Source of the DNA: Mercenaria mercenaria
Lineage: Eukaryota; Mollusca; Bivalvia; Venerida; Veneridae
NCBI RefSeq assembly: GCF_021730395.1
Contig: NC_069361.1
Coordinates: 60,245,001 to 60,309,000 of the forward strand
Direction: 5' to 3'
Length of the DNA: 64,000 bases
The notes under the pieces: model-generated
Database searches by the model: none
What the model was told of the DNA's origin: nothing
What the model saw: the letters and a program-made list of their open reading frames with translations, nothing else
In this document: in pieces, positions 10,353 to 22,850 of the stretch
Numbering within the stretch: the first letter of the stretch is position 1
Layout of the letters: each line of letters starts with the position of its first letter
Position numbers and translations under genes: made by a program

Positions 10353-12234
10353 ACAAATGCATATTCGCTATTCGTGAATCTTTGGGCAATGACGTCACAC
10401 CTATAAAAAGGTGAAGGTCAAGCAAAACATACAATTGTAATTATTTCAATATTTCTATTTCATAAGCAAAGTTTGACCGTAGTCATATCACATAGATAAA
10501 CTGTATGCAGCGTACCTTCATTTCAGTGTAATGAGATTCAGTCATTATATAGCATATACATAATAAAACAGATTTCATCCGAGTTAAATATTTGCATACC
10601 ATACTAAAGAAAAATATTCATGTATAATAAATCAGTTAAATAATTTATAACAAATATATCAAAGCAACCAAGTACTCATTTTAATATGCAATCTGAATAA
10701 GTCACAAAAGCAAGAAACCTTTTCATATACAGACGACAATTGTAACAAGGAAAATCTTTTAAAAAGCAATTCTCTACATAAAAGACTCTTATCACACCCT
10801 TATTCATGTGATACGCAGACCGTATTCAGCTCTTTCTTTAATTTGATATATGTTGGTATTTGAACAGGTTTTTATCAAATTTATTAAACTTACTTATCAT
10901 TTTGAGATATATCAATATTTTTGCTAAATATACTGAGCCAAAGTTAGCTTTAAAACTGTGAACAGCGACGTTTAGGATAAACGCTTTGTCTACATTTCAC
11001 TCAGCGTAGCACAATCAACAGAGTGAAAGAAATTGACACTCTCGTCCAATCAGGCAGAGTGTTGCATAAATCTTCCATTTTGATAAATTATCTATAATGC
11101 GTTATCAAGTAGTTTGAGTTGCAAACTGAAGTCACGTGGCATAGGTAACGAATTCGTTCTTAGACGGCGTTCGCCGAAAAATCTATAAAATCTTGTAGCT
11201 TTGATCGTTATCTTCCGTAAATTTACGCCCATCTCCGAAATTTAGCGGGGACTCATAAACCATGTTTTCAATAAAATCGATATTTAAATTGCCTTAAGCT
11301 ATATCTAGTTAATGACTCAATTGTTTTTACTATGAAATGCTAGTGGTGGTAGAAAAACGTCAGTAACTATCTAGACAAAAAAAGAGCTATAATTTATGTA
11401 ACATTTGTTCAATATTGATTTGCGATGAGCGTTTTTGTTTTTAATTAAGTCAATGCCAAAGCATATATATTTACTTTCGAAAATATTAATTATGATGTCC
11501 AATCCACGTTATTATTATTTTTTTTTTTGCTATAACTAAAATAACTAGATATTACAATTTCTTCTTCTTAATGCTTGATTAAAACACGCTATCTACATGT
11601 ACCTACCTCTTTTTCTTATTTGTTAAACACACATTCTCTTCATTCAAAACTGAACTTGAATACTTCTTTTTTTCCCCTGTTTTTGATTAACTGTTTGCGT
11701 TAAAAAAAATAAGGTTTATCACGTTCTGGTTTTTGCACACAATAAAATAAGTTTTCTAATTGTAAATACTGTCGAATTAAAACACGCTTTCTTTTTCATG
11801 TTTGATTAAAAGTGTTCTAACTCTGATTAAAAACTATTAAAAGCTATATAATTATGTATGTTGTATTTATACGCGGATATATTTATCGTTCCTTCCACCA
11901 TTATTTTTCTAACATAATAAGCGACAGTATAATTATAAGACAATTAAAATAGGCACTGACCTCCAGATCGTACGACAACGAAAACAGAGGAACATTTTAG
12001 ATATCAGAAAATTATAACTTTGTTCCTAAGAAGGCCTTTAAACTTAGTAAGGGAATGATTATAAGTGAGACAGACAGATACCTTTATTTTCTATCAGGTT
12101 ACACACATGACATAACAACAAGTTATTAGATATAAAGCTTTTAGATATTTAACGACTTTTAGACTTACGTATACTGCGTTGACCTCGATATAATGTTTAT
12201 TGCCGCGGCGACCCGGGTCGATTCCCGATAGTAC
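10353..12234. other. AT-rich, no gene seen
   Basis: No credible ORF or RNA gene. A TGACGTCA-like octamer (10,389) followed by CTATAAAAAG (10,402) resembles a CRE plus TATA box on the plus strand, but no transcript-like ORF follows it. Confidence 0.45.
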
Positions 12235-14850
12235 GGGAGTCAATAAGGTCTACCATGCATCCCCCTAGACTTTTTCATAGGTACCAAATTGTTCGGCAGG
12301 ACCAACTCTTTCAAAATAAAAAATGTTCCCATGAAAAAACTCTTTTGAACTATATATGATTTCACTGTTTCCATGGCATTCGTTCATTTTTGAAAAGGAC
12401 AACCATATAGATGATAAACAGTCATATCTTGGTCAGTTTAGGTGATAAAACAATAAAAATGGTGTCAAAATGGAGCTAAGACATTGGCCTTTAAATAGCA
12501 ACATTTTTATGTTAATTAACTAATTTGCATATTCATGAATATTTATGAGAATGTTACAAAATGAGAAAATTTTGTTAAAAAATAACATTTTCTAAGTTTC
12601 AGATCAATTTAAATGTACCAAACAGCTTTGATCTGATCTTAAAGTGTCTCGATGTGTTATAATATATTATTTTGTTACTATTATGGTATTTTTTTACTCA
12701 AAACTGGATGTGCTCAGCTAATTTGCATAAAATGAACCAGTGTCACAAACAACGAATAAAATTCTGTGACAACTAAATCTGAATAAAATGATATAATTAG
12801 TTGTTATCAATGAAATAACAATTTTTATGTGGTCTATAATGTTCGCAGACATCGCGTTAATGCTTTATTGAAGGAAGAAAAAAAATGTAACATACATTAC
12901 ACATGTTACGTTACCATTTCAACAACCTTGTTGTATTGCATCGATTATTTAGAAAATATTCCAGAAACATAATTAATATTACTTATTTTGTACTATAATA
13001 ATACAATATGCTTCTTTATTTGTCAGACAGTATGACTATTTTCCGTAACACACTTTAAATACGTTACCACTACCATTGCTTTTTAAAAAGATATTTAAGA
13101 AGAAAATGAAGCCCTAATTGTCATATACTGATTTATTTAAACTGTTAGTGGTAAGTTTTAAGAAGGTTTCATTCTGTTATTTCAGAAATTGCCTAAAATA
13201 TATATTGCAACATCCATGTAACTATAATTTTAGATGGAATTTCAATTAAACATACAATAATATCCATCTGTGCGTTCATAATATTATGATCATACAGCTG
13301 ATATGTGCAGTCGTCCTGTGAGTAAAAAGCAAGTTTTATAAAAAGCTTTTTGTTGTTCTTTTTTTTTAATTTTAGAAATAGTAGCATTATAAGCACATAT
13401 ACAAAACCAACCTTAGCTCGATAGGACGAATCTTAGGGTCTTTAGTCAGATATCTGGATGAGGCATTTGCTCTCCATGACGATTCAATAAAGATATTGTG
13501 TCTGAAGTCGACTTACACCTGTATAATACGGAGAACTTAGCACTTGCCTGTAGAGAACGTAGTAGTTCCGGTACAGAACCCAGGGACACTTGTTAGGTTA
13601 ACTGCTCAACATTGCATGACTCAATTTCTGTTGCAAAGCGGTGTTAAACAAAAACTAGCAAGCAAAAGAAAATATGCAGGTATTTAAGTAAACACTTTAG
13701 ATTTAAAACTTTTACCAGGTTGACAAAACTGTTTTAGTGATACCAAATCAAGATATAAGAAATATATAAAACTTTATATATAGATATGAAATAAAGAAAA
13801 CTATTGTTGTCATTTTGAAACATTCACAAGAATGACAGAATGCACAAAATATTTTTTTAATATTTCAAATTGTACAGACAAGGACTAAATTGTAACATTC
13901 CTGGATATACCGGAACATTAAGAGAAACGCTACTAAAAGAGGCTATGCATCAATCATAACAAATAAAGTTTGATTATCAATTAAGTTACGTACCAAAGGT
14001 TATGACAATGGCATGACCTGTCTTTGTCAAAAGTTCAAACTGTAGCAAGAAACTCGAGAGCATGATACAAATTGCTTCTGAATCAAAGTGTAATCAAATG
14101 TCATTCATAAAAATAAAATGATTTTTGAGAGCCTATGATCTTCTTTTGTCAGTTACTTTCTATTTTATAGATAATATGTTATAAAGCAACATATTATTCA
14201 TAACAGCTAACCAACAAGGGAGCAAATATGCTATATTAGGTAACATTAAAGTGAAAATATCGTAAGTCACATCTTAATCAAGACGTGCAGAATGTGATTT
14301 TCTTGTAATACTGCTGCCTCAAATTGTGTGCAGTTCATATTTTTCAGACATTTCATCTAATTTTAGATTCAGATTTTAACTTATCCATACAATTTATATT
14401 ACAGAACACTGTCTAAGCTAGTGATAGGGGTGTGAGGACAATTTCACATTTCACTACTTCTAACGAACAGACACAAACAAATCAAATCAGCTGTTATTTT
14501 GCTTGGTTGTGTTGTTATGCTTCCAAAGGATCATCTTAAAAAATAATTGCTATCAAAAAAAGTCTTTAAGTGCGATGTGATGTTTATAAAAAGTCTCCTC
14601 GTACTCGGTTTCAGTGTTGTTAAGTTTTCTGGCCCTTTTGGACCATGTTTAATAAAACAGAATTCCTCTTAAGCCAGTGCTCGGGGGGCGTAAGGTGTGT
14701 TTCAGACTTCATTACCTCTCATAAACAGACTTGATCAAACTGAGTTTGCTATTTATTTGCTTGGTTGCGTTTTTTGCTTCTAAAGGATCTTCGTAAAGTC
14801 AATTGCAACATGTTTTCGGCAACTCTGAAGTGTCGTTCAGAAGGCACTCA
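12235..14850 (+). repeat. Permuted ~2.6-kb repeat, copy I
   Basis: Matches the reverse complement of 18,890-21,490 in consecutive blocks. Landmarks in order are: CCATGCATCCCCCTAGAC (12,253), GACAACCATATAGATGATAA (12,400), a TTAGTTGTTATCAATGAAAT block (12,800), GCAACATCCATGTAACTA (13,206), a SINE (13,410), TCACAAGAATGACAGAATGC (13,825), and a TAAACAGACTTGATCAAACT block (14,725). No ORF longer than about 70 codons. Identity to copy II looks like 75-85% by eye, so the duplication is old. Confidence 0.7.
13410..13668 (+). mobile_element. Degenerate tRNA-derived SINE
   Basis: The tRNA-like head (CCTTAGCTCGATAGGACG) is badly eroded. The body (TTCCGGTACAGAACCCAGGG, AGGTTAACTGCTCAACATTG) and the tail (TGTTGCAAAGCGGTGTTAAA) match the SINE family seen at 47,904, 61,501 and 61,799. 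It lies within permuted repeat copy I, and its counterpart lies within copy II, so it predates that duplication. Confidence 0.7.
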
Positions 14851-16060
14851 GTATCTTCCTAGAAGTTTTGAATAGCATTATGTAATTGTTTTCTTAACAA
14901 TTTTGGTTTTCAAACACTTGCTATTATTCACATTCTTGACAGCTTTTTGCAATTTCATAAGTTTTAATCTAAATATTACTTAAAGTACCTGAATATTTCA
15001 TTTATTTTTTATTTTTTGTTCAGTGCTGTTTTTCAACAGTGAATAATGTATTAATAAGCGCATAAATATCTCAATACAATGCATGTTACGTGTTATCAGT
15101 TACCTCTTACATGTTGCGTATTACCTCTTAGGTGTTATATCTTGTGTGTTACTTATCAAAAGTACCGTCGTTTATATGACTGAAAACTTGTTGAAAAAGA
15201 CGTTAAACCCGAACACACACACACTTATCAAAAGTTAGATTTGCCTAGTTCTCAATAGGGAAACAAAATTGGCGGACGTTAACGACTACTGCCTGTGGCA
15301 CTTTAACCCCTTTTGGTGACCACTAGAGCTAAAACTAGAAAATAGTTTTAAACGACCTACGCTATGAACAGCATGATGGATCTTGATCAAACTTGGTCTG
15401 TACCACCATTATAAGGTCATTTCCAAATTTGTTTCAAAACGCGCAATGGTCCCCTTGTAGAGTCATCTAGAGCTAAACACAGAAATACCTTTAAACATTT
15501 AAACATTTTTTTCATGAAGTCTTTTGCTGAATTTTCATTAAACTTTGTAGTTTAAACATGGGGCATTTGATCCCTTTCTGAAGCCATTAGAGACATAAAT
15601 AGAAGTACCTTTAAACAACTTTGAACACTTGCTTACCATCACGGCCACACATTGCCATATAGTGCAAGATATATCCAGATCCACAAATAAGGGTAAATTG
15701 TTTGTCTTATCTATTTTATATCTTTTGTCAGATATTTTGAACCCATACTTCCATCAATTCTTCGAATAGTCGAGTGCGCAGCTTTTGTTTCTTGTTGTTT
15801 TAATGGAGACCTAAAATTGTTCTGTCCGAATATATGTCATGTTTATCTCAAAAAGTATTTAACCTAGAGTCACCAGACCTAGGATTGTTATTAAAAATGT
15901 TACGTTGTATTTCTGGTGTTGTGGTTTGAGTTTACAAAGCCATGGCCATGACTTAAATAAAATATACTTATTGTAAAAGGAAGTCGGGGTTTGGATTATC
16001 CAGGAAACAGAGAATGGCTTAAACTGGCACAAATGGGCATATGCAGTATTATGTATTTCA
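14851..16060. other. Repeat fragments, no gene seen
   Basis: A SINE tail (GTTGAAAAAGACGTTAAACC, ending in ACACACACAC) lies at 15,173-15,225. Copies of the GGTCCC/TAGAGCTAAA tandem family, opposite in orientation to 2,190-2,625, lie at 15,290-15,620. Nothing coding is recognised. Confidence 0.5.
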
Positions 16061-18030
16061 TTACTGCCCATAAACAGACTCGATAAACCCCATTTCTTAT
16101 TTCCTAGTGATTCATTTCAGTTTGTGGTCTTGCAGGTTTATATATTTCATTACTTCCTATAAACAGACTAAATAAACCCATTTCTTATTTTCTGTTGTTT
16201 TTTTTTCTTCCTTTCTTTCTTTTTTTCCTCGGTTTGTTGTCTTGCTGCCTTGCTGCATTAAGTTTTTCATTACAGATCTTGTGCGTCGTCTTTTGTTAAA
16301 TGCGCAGTTAGAAATCTCTGAACTAACTTATGTCTGTAACTGAACACTATATTTATACAAACTATATACTTTATCTATTATAAAGTACGATAGTCTTAAT
16401 AGAGAGTATATAAGTTCTTACACATAACATAAAATAATTTATTCCTAATACCTTTGACATAAGATGAAATACCTAATGCCTAAAACCTTAGACATAAGAT
16501 GGATATCAAACACAAGTGGTAATTAATCTTTCATTGTGTACCGGTCACATTTCTTCAATATTGCTGATCTTAGAAAAACAACGCGTAGTTTATAGTTATT
16601 TCAACGTTACACAAAAAAACTTGCTTGAACTTCACTGGTGAAGTTCCGTTTTAGATTACAAAACCATTCTGATTGGCTTATGTGAAAATGTATGTCAATC
16701 GTCATTTTACTACACGTGTCCGCTAAAATGTGAAAATGCAGCATAAATGTGCAAAATGAATAAAATAAACAGAACAGATGCAGACCAATGTATGATTTCA
16801 AATAAAAGATCATATACTGTGATGAATTTCATTCATCATTTCGAGTTTTATTGTAAAAATGTGATTTCTTTTTAAATTCTGTTTTTGTTTGTTTACATTA
16901 TGTTTACCAAATATGTGCACACTGCCGTGACCTCTAGACCGATGTTCATTAGGGAAGGTCAAGCAAGTTTTTTTCTGTAACGTTGACGAAAGCATAAAAT
17001 ATGTTGATAATCTCAACAAAATGGAATATTGAGACAATATGACTGGTGCACGATGGAAGTTAATTATCGCTTGTTTAATATACTAGGTACCCATTCACCG
17101 AACTGCGCGTTTAAGTTGAGAAATTTACGATTGAAACGGGTTAGTATATTTTCCCCTTCATGACCATTGTTCTTATAGAAATCCTAGGGGTAGGGTATAA
17201 CTAGTCTGGCTACCGACTAGATAATCTTTTTTATTTTAGAAAAAAAAAATCTGTAAACAATTCTGACTTCATCAGTCTTGGCTCTGATTATCTATGTATG
17301 TTTTGAGAAGACAAGGGACATAATTATACAAAATTTGAATAGCCCCAGGAGTTATCTCCTTTGAACAAAACATACTGTCTGAACACAGACTGTTTTGAGA
17401 AGACAAGGGACATAATTATACAAAATTTGAATAGCCTCAGGAGTTATCTCCTTTGAAGAAAACATACGGTCTGTACACAGACTAGGGTATAACATGTACA
17501 GAGGCATTTTCTTTCTGTTCTGATGCCAGTGGTTCAAACGTCATAGAAGTGTCCCCTAACCAAATCTGTATCATATCCAATAGAATATTTATTTTCTCAG
17601 ATGCAATGAAAACTGATATGATGAAATGAAATGTTAATAAGTGATTAAATCAAACTTTTCTTCAACAAGTGTTAATAGCTCTATATATAGCATCTTGTAC
17701 ATGTATGGAAATTTGAACACTTTTAGGTTTGAGCAGTCTTACTAGACATTCTGAGTCTTGGCTATATATCTTCCTATGGGAACCACACATTTCACAGTAC
17801 ATATTGACATCGTCTTAGCGTACTTTCTTGCCAAAATCATACCGATCAAATACTTTGTTAGCAAAGTACATTAGATCAGACTTTCAATGCGGAATGTAGA
17901 TTCCAGTTAATAGAGCTATTATGTTGAGTTTTGTGAAAGAAAACTTTATACATTCCACATATCAGTAAAGGATTCAGTTCATGTTTCCCGCTTCACCTCT
18001 CTCTCTCTATATATATATGTATAATGTAAC
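16061..18030. other. AT-rich, no gene seen
   Basis: Contains two short CATAAACAGACT-type repeat fragments (16,060-16,180) and the duplication at 17,306-17,483. A (CT)n/(TA)n microsatellite lies at 17,998-18,018. No credible ORF. Confidence 0.45.
17306..17483 (+). repeat. ~86-bp tandem duplication
   Basis: Two adjacent near-identical copies of a segment running from GAGAAGACAAGGGACATAAT to the GTCTGNACACAGACT imperfect palindrome. The copies differ at only a handful of sites, so the duplication is recent. Confidence 0.8.
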
Positions 18031-18258
18031 CGGTAATAAATAATACGTAACGCATATTACATCACACATAAGAGGTAATGCATAAAAACTAAGACAAAAT
18101 GTCCCTATTAGGCTTCCGTACAAATTAGCTAAAATACCTAATGTAGAAAAAATTAGTTACCTTCAGAGTAACAAAATACTATTCTAGAAAACACTGAGAG
18201 ACATTAAGACCAGATCAAAACTGTCTGATCTTTATTTTCTAAATAATTGATGTAATAA

Positions 18259-18878
18259 GGTGGGCCGGTAGAATAGTGGTAACACGATTGACTGTCAATC
18301 CAGAGGTCCGGGGTTCGAATCCCGGTCCAGACACTGGACATTTCTAAGATGCTCTGGAGTATAAGTTAGAGGCCTGTACTGCTTCTTCCTAGGAAAGACG
18401 GCTTCGCGTGTATCGGTGCTATACACCGGACACGTTAAAGAACCAGGCTAGGCTAAGTTAGCCGGACAAGTCTGTATCTAAAACGGATTTCTCTCTATCT
18501 GTTCTGGGGGCTTGTTATATTTTCTGGTCCTTCGGGATCATTGATTTCAACTCATTTAGATTTGAAGATTGAATTCTGCTTAAGCCGGTGCTAGGGGACG
18601 TGGTCAGTGTTGCATTTTCCATAAACATGAACAGACTCAATCAAACCGAGTCTGCAATTTTCACTGTTTGCCGTGTTCTCGGTGCTTCCAAGGGATCTAC
18701 TTTCCAGAGTTTATTTGTCTCACTCTGTCCCTCTGGTCAGATCGCTCTGTGTCTATACTAGTAGAGGATGAATTTCGCGCCCTGCGTGGCTGCGTTTGCT
18801 ATATGTAAAGCGCCTTTGAACGTGTTTATCATGAAAAGGGCGCTTTATAAATCTGGTATAATAATAATAATAATAAAA
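18259..18878 (+). mobile_element. tRNA-derived SINE (family 2), split by an insertion
   Basis: The head shows pol III boxes: A box GGTAGAATAGTGGTAACACG and B box GGGGTTCGAATCCCGG, with an Asp-like CTGTCAA anticodon loop. The body shares CACGTTAAAGAACCAGGCTA, AAGTTAGCCGGACAAG and GGTCAGATCGCTCTGTGTCT with the minus-strand copy at 58,107-58,545. The 3' end is AAATCTGGTATAATAATAAT. A ~202-bp foreign segment (18,514-18,715) interrupts it, as shown by comparison with the other copy. SINEs are transcribed by RNA polymerase III and moved by a partner LINE. Confidence 0.85.
18514..18715 (+). mobile_element. Short repeat inserted into SINE
   Basis: Absent from the homologous SINE at 58,107-58,545. 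It contains CTTAAGCCGGTGCTAGGGG and AACAGACTCAATCAAACCGA. Related copies lie at 14,610-14,830, 14,400-14,560 and, inverted, 19,560-19,860, so it is an independent dispersed family. Confidence 0.65.
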
Positions 18879-18889
18879 CAAGGTTATTG

Positions 18890-21490
18890 AAATGGTAACG
18901 TAACATGTGTAAAGTATGTTACATACTGATTCCTCCTTCAAAAAGGTGTTTAAACTACATTTCCAAACAATATAGCTCACATAATTGTTATTTTATTGAT
19001 AACAATTAATTATATCATTTTATTAAATTTTAGTGGTATCTTGTTTCCTGAGACGTTGGTTGTGGTAGTGGTTAATTTTATGCAAATTAGCTAAACATAC
19101 CTATTTTGGAATAAAAAATTTACCATCAGTGTTACAAAATACTATTTACGAAAACACTGAGAGACTTTTAGAACAGATCAAAACTGTTTGGTACATTTAA
19201 TTTGATTTAAAACTTAGAAAATATTATTTTCTAATAAAATTTTGTCATTTTGTAACATTCTCATTAATATTCATGAATATGCAAATTAGTTAATTACTGC
19301 TGTTTTAAGGTCAATGTCTTAGCTCCATTTTGATACCTTTTTTTATTGTTTTATCACCAAAACTGACCAAGATATGACTGTTTATCATCTATATGGTTGT
19401 CCTTTCCAAAAATTAATGGTTGCCATGGAAACGATGAAATCATATATAGTTCAAAAGAATTTTTTTTTTCCATGGGACCATGAGTTGGTCCTGCCGAACA
19501 ATTTGGTAAAAGTCTAGGGGACGCATGGTATACCTTATTGCCTTATTTCTGAACGACACCTTAAGAGATGCTGAAAACATTTTGCAATATACTTTAAGAA
19601 GATCCTTTGGAGGCAAAGAAGGCAGCCAAGCAAATAAATAGCAGACTCAGTTGGATTAAGTCTGTTTAAAGTAAATGACGTGTAAAACGGAATTCTGTAA
19701 ACATGATCCAAAAGGACAACACTGAATCCGAGTACGAGGAGACTTTTTACAAACATTACATGGTTTTTGTGATAGTAAATAATTTTTTTAAGATGATCCT
19801 TAGGAAGCTGACTTGATTTTGGTTGTGTCTGTTCATTAAATGTAGTGAGATGTTAAACTGCCCTCACGCTTAAACTGTTATAGTAAAATTGAATGGATTA
19901 GTAAAATCTGAACCTAAAATCATGATGAAATATCTGAAAAATATGAACGGCACACAATTTGAGGCAGCAGTGTTACAAGAATCACATTCCGCACGTTTTG
20001 ATTAAGATGTGACTAAAGATATTTTCACTCTAATGTTACCTACTTTAGCATATTTTCTCTTTGGTTGGCAGCTGTTATGAATAATGTGTGTGTTGCTTTA
20101 TTACATATAAAATGGAAAGCAACTGACAAAAGAAAATCATAGGTTTCCAAAATTCCCTTTAATTTTTATGAATGACATTTGATTAGGCCTACACTTGACT
20201 CTCAAGTTAAGTTTCTTACTATAGTTTGGACATTTGACAAACACAGGTCATGCCTTTTTCATAGCCTTTGTTTCCTAATTTAATTGATATTCAAACTTTA
20301 CTTGTTATGATTGATGCATAGTTTCTCTTAGTGATGTTCCAACGTAATCAGGAATATTCCACCGCATAGTACAATTAAGTCCTTGTCTGCATAGTTTGAA
20401 ATATTAAAAAGATATTTTATGCATTCTATCATTCGTTTAAATGTTTCAAAATGACTACAATAGTCATCTTTATTTCATATCTATCAAAATTGACATATTT
20501 CTTATATACTGATTTGGTATCACTAAAAGTCAACCTGCAAAAAAGTTTTAAATCTAAAATTCTAAAGTAGTACTTAAAATACCTGCATATTTTCTTTTGT
20601 CTGTTAGTTTTGGTTTAGCACCGCTTTGCAACAGAAATTCAGTCATGTAATGTTGAGCAATGTCCCTGGATTCTGTACCGGAACTACTCAGTTCTCTACA
20701 GGTAATGTTGAGCAGTGTCCCTGGATTCTGTACCGGAACTACTCAGTTCTCTACATGTAATGTTGAGCGGTGTCCCTGGATTCTGTACCGGAACTACTCA
20801 GTTCTCTACAGGTAAGTGCTGAGTTTTCCATATTAAAGAGGTGGAAGTCGATTGACTTCAGACACGATGCCTTTATCCTATCGTCATGGAGAACAAAGGC
20901 CTCATCCAGATATCTGACTCAAGACCCTATGATTCCTCCTATTGAGCTAACTGGGTTGGTTTTGTATATGTCTTTATAACACTACTTTTTCTAAAATTCA
21001 AAACATACTTTTTATAAAACTTGATTTTTAATCACGGGAAGACTTGTACATATCAGCTGTATGATCATATGAATGCACAGATTGATATTATTGAAATTCC
21101 ATCTAAAATTAGTGTTACATGGATGGTGCAATATATATTTTAGGCAATATCTGAAATAACAGAAGAAAAATATCTTAATATTTAACCCTAACAGTTTAGA
21201 TATATCAGTATGTGACAATTATGGCTTCAATTTCTTCATAAGTCTCTTTTTAAAAAACAATGGTTAGTGATAACGTATTTTAAAGCGTGTTACAAGAAAA
21301 AATCTCACTGGAATATTTTGTAATATTTTCTGATGCATTAAAACAAAGCTGTTGAAATGGTAAAGTTACATGTGTGATATATGTTACATTATTATTCCTC
21401 CTTCAATTAAGTGTTAATGCTAAGTCTGCGAACATTATAGATCACATTAAAATCGTTGTTTCATTGACAACAATTAATTATATCATTTTC
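18890..21490 (-). repeat. Permuted ~2.6-kb repeat, copy II (inverted)
   Basis: Reverse-complement match to copy I with a shifted starting point: in copy I the block order is P-Q-R-S-T-U-V, here (minus strand) it is Q-R-S-T-U-V-P-Q. The V-to-P junction (19,520-19,560) is present here but absent from copy I, as expected if the unit was once tandem or circular. Part of a further copy lies at 18,040-18,230 beyond the SINE. No coding frame recognised. Confidence 0.7.
20612..20962 (-). mobile_element. Degenerate SINE with internal triplication
   Basis: Counterpart of the SINE at 13,410-13,668, in inverted orientation. A ~55-bp body segment (AATGTTGAGCAGTGTCCCTG to CTCAGTTCTCTACAGG) is present three times in tandem at about 20,650-20,812. 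The three copies differ by only a few bases, so the amplification is younger than the enclosing duplication. Confidence 0.75.
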
Positions 21491-22850
21491 AGGGGGTCGG
21501 ACGTATATAATGTCTCTGTAAAACTTAACTTAAACCAATATTTGCATGCCATTCGAATACTGAGCTACACATACTTTCCCTCCCTGCTAATTTGTTAAAA
21601 TGTGTCAGTTTCTCTTATGTTTTGAACAGTAGATCTTTTCAAACATTACTAATGCTTAACGCGGACTTTCCATTTTACAATGAATATCTAGGATATATGT
21701 TACACCACATGCCTCTTTAGAATTAGATTCTGAAAGCAGTTTTTTCCTTTAATACCCACAGGTTAATTTACAAAATGAGCTAATACTTTTAAGCCCTGGT
21801 CAAACTTTTAAATAATTCAAATTTTATCTGGTGTATCACTGGATCAGGGCATGTATCAACGGAAGTAAAATCGTGAACGAGAAATAAAGACAATCGTTTA
21901 AAAGTTCTTTACCTGTGTAAGCCGAATGTAATATATAGGATCTACCTAACCAGGGGGGACGAACTGTTACACGAGATTAGGTTATGGAGGATATCATGTT
22001 ACAGATTGAGGATGCTGCTGCTACAGTTTTCCCCTGATAACATATGATAATCGCTGATGGTGGTTTGTTGACCAAAGAAATGGTAAAGATTTACCTCTTT
22101 TTTGCAAAAAATATGAATTGTATTTCTAGATCAATGATATGTCATGGTTTAACATGCGAAACACAGTATATTGAAGTCTATCAAACGTTTTATTACAGAA
22201 TTCGAATTCGAAATTTTGATATATTTTTATCAAAAGGGATTATTAAAAGATATTTCAACCATATTTTATGCTCATGTGCATCGATAAAAAAATACCTTTC
22301 AGAGGATTTATAATACGAGGGAGAAAAATTACTTATAATACGAGGTAGAAAAATTACTGTGGTTTTATAAAATGTCACAGTTTGGCATGATATCTTACAG
22401 TTGTGGGGTGCTGCTTCTGGATGTATTACAGATTTTTGTTTATGGGTGTAGATAGGTTAGATTAGGTCAGAGCAAAGAAAAAGCTTGTAAACACTCTGCA
22501 GACAAGAGTTTTGACTCGATCTTCAGAAACTATGTCACTAGATAAATAAACTGCTCAAAGAATTTTCACCAAACCTAATTGGAAGCAAGGTCAAACGGTC
22601 AAAGTCCTTATCAGGAGGTGAGCGACTGAGGCCCATTTGTTTATTTTATTTCTTTCGTGTACTGATACTGGTTGGTAGAATTGTCCGATAGACGAATGAA
22701 GACAGTGACATTATGTAGAACGGTTTACTGATACATGTATGCCCGTAGAAAAAAAATGTTGAATAGTTTTGTACGATAAAACGTGATTTTCCGTCTGTTA
22801 AATTTATAGATAAAATAAAAATAATAAAAATCTTGGGATATATTGGTGGT
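21491..22850. other. No gene seen
   Basis: AT-rich. A short direct repeat (TATAATACGAGGNAGAAAAA, 22,310-22,355) is the only local structure found. No credible ORF. Confidence 0.45.

Noticed and set aside
10380-10425. CRE plus TATA promoter on the plus strand
   Set aside because: Motifs look good but no ORF or transcript-like structure follows, and such words are expected by chance in AT-rich DNA.
18259-18335. tRNA-Asp gene
   Set aside because: Asp-like loop, but the acceptor stem does not close and a SINE body follows.
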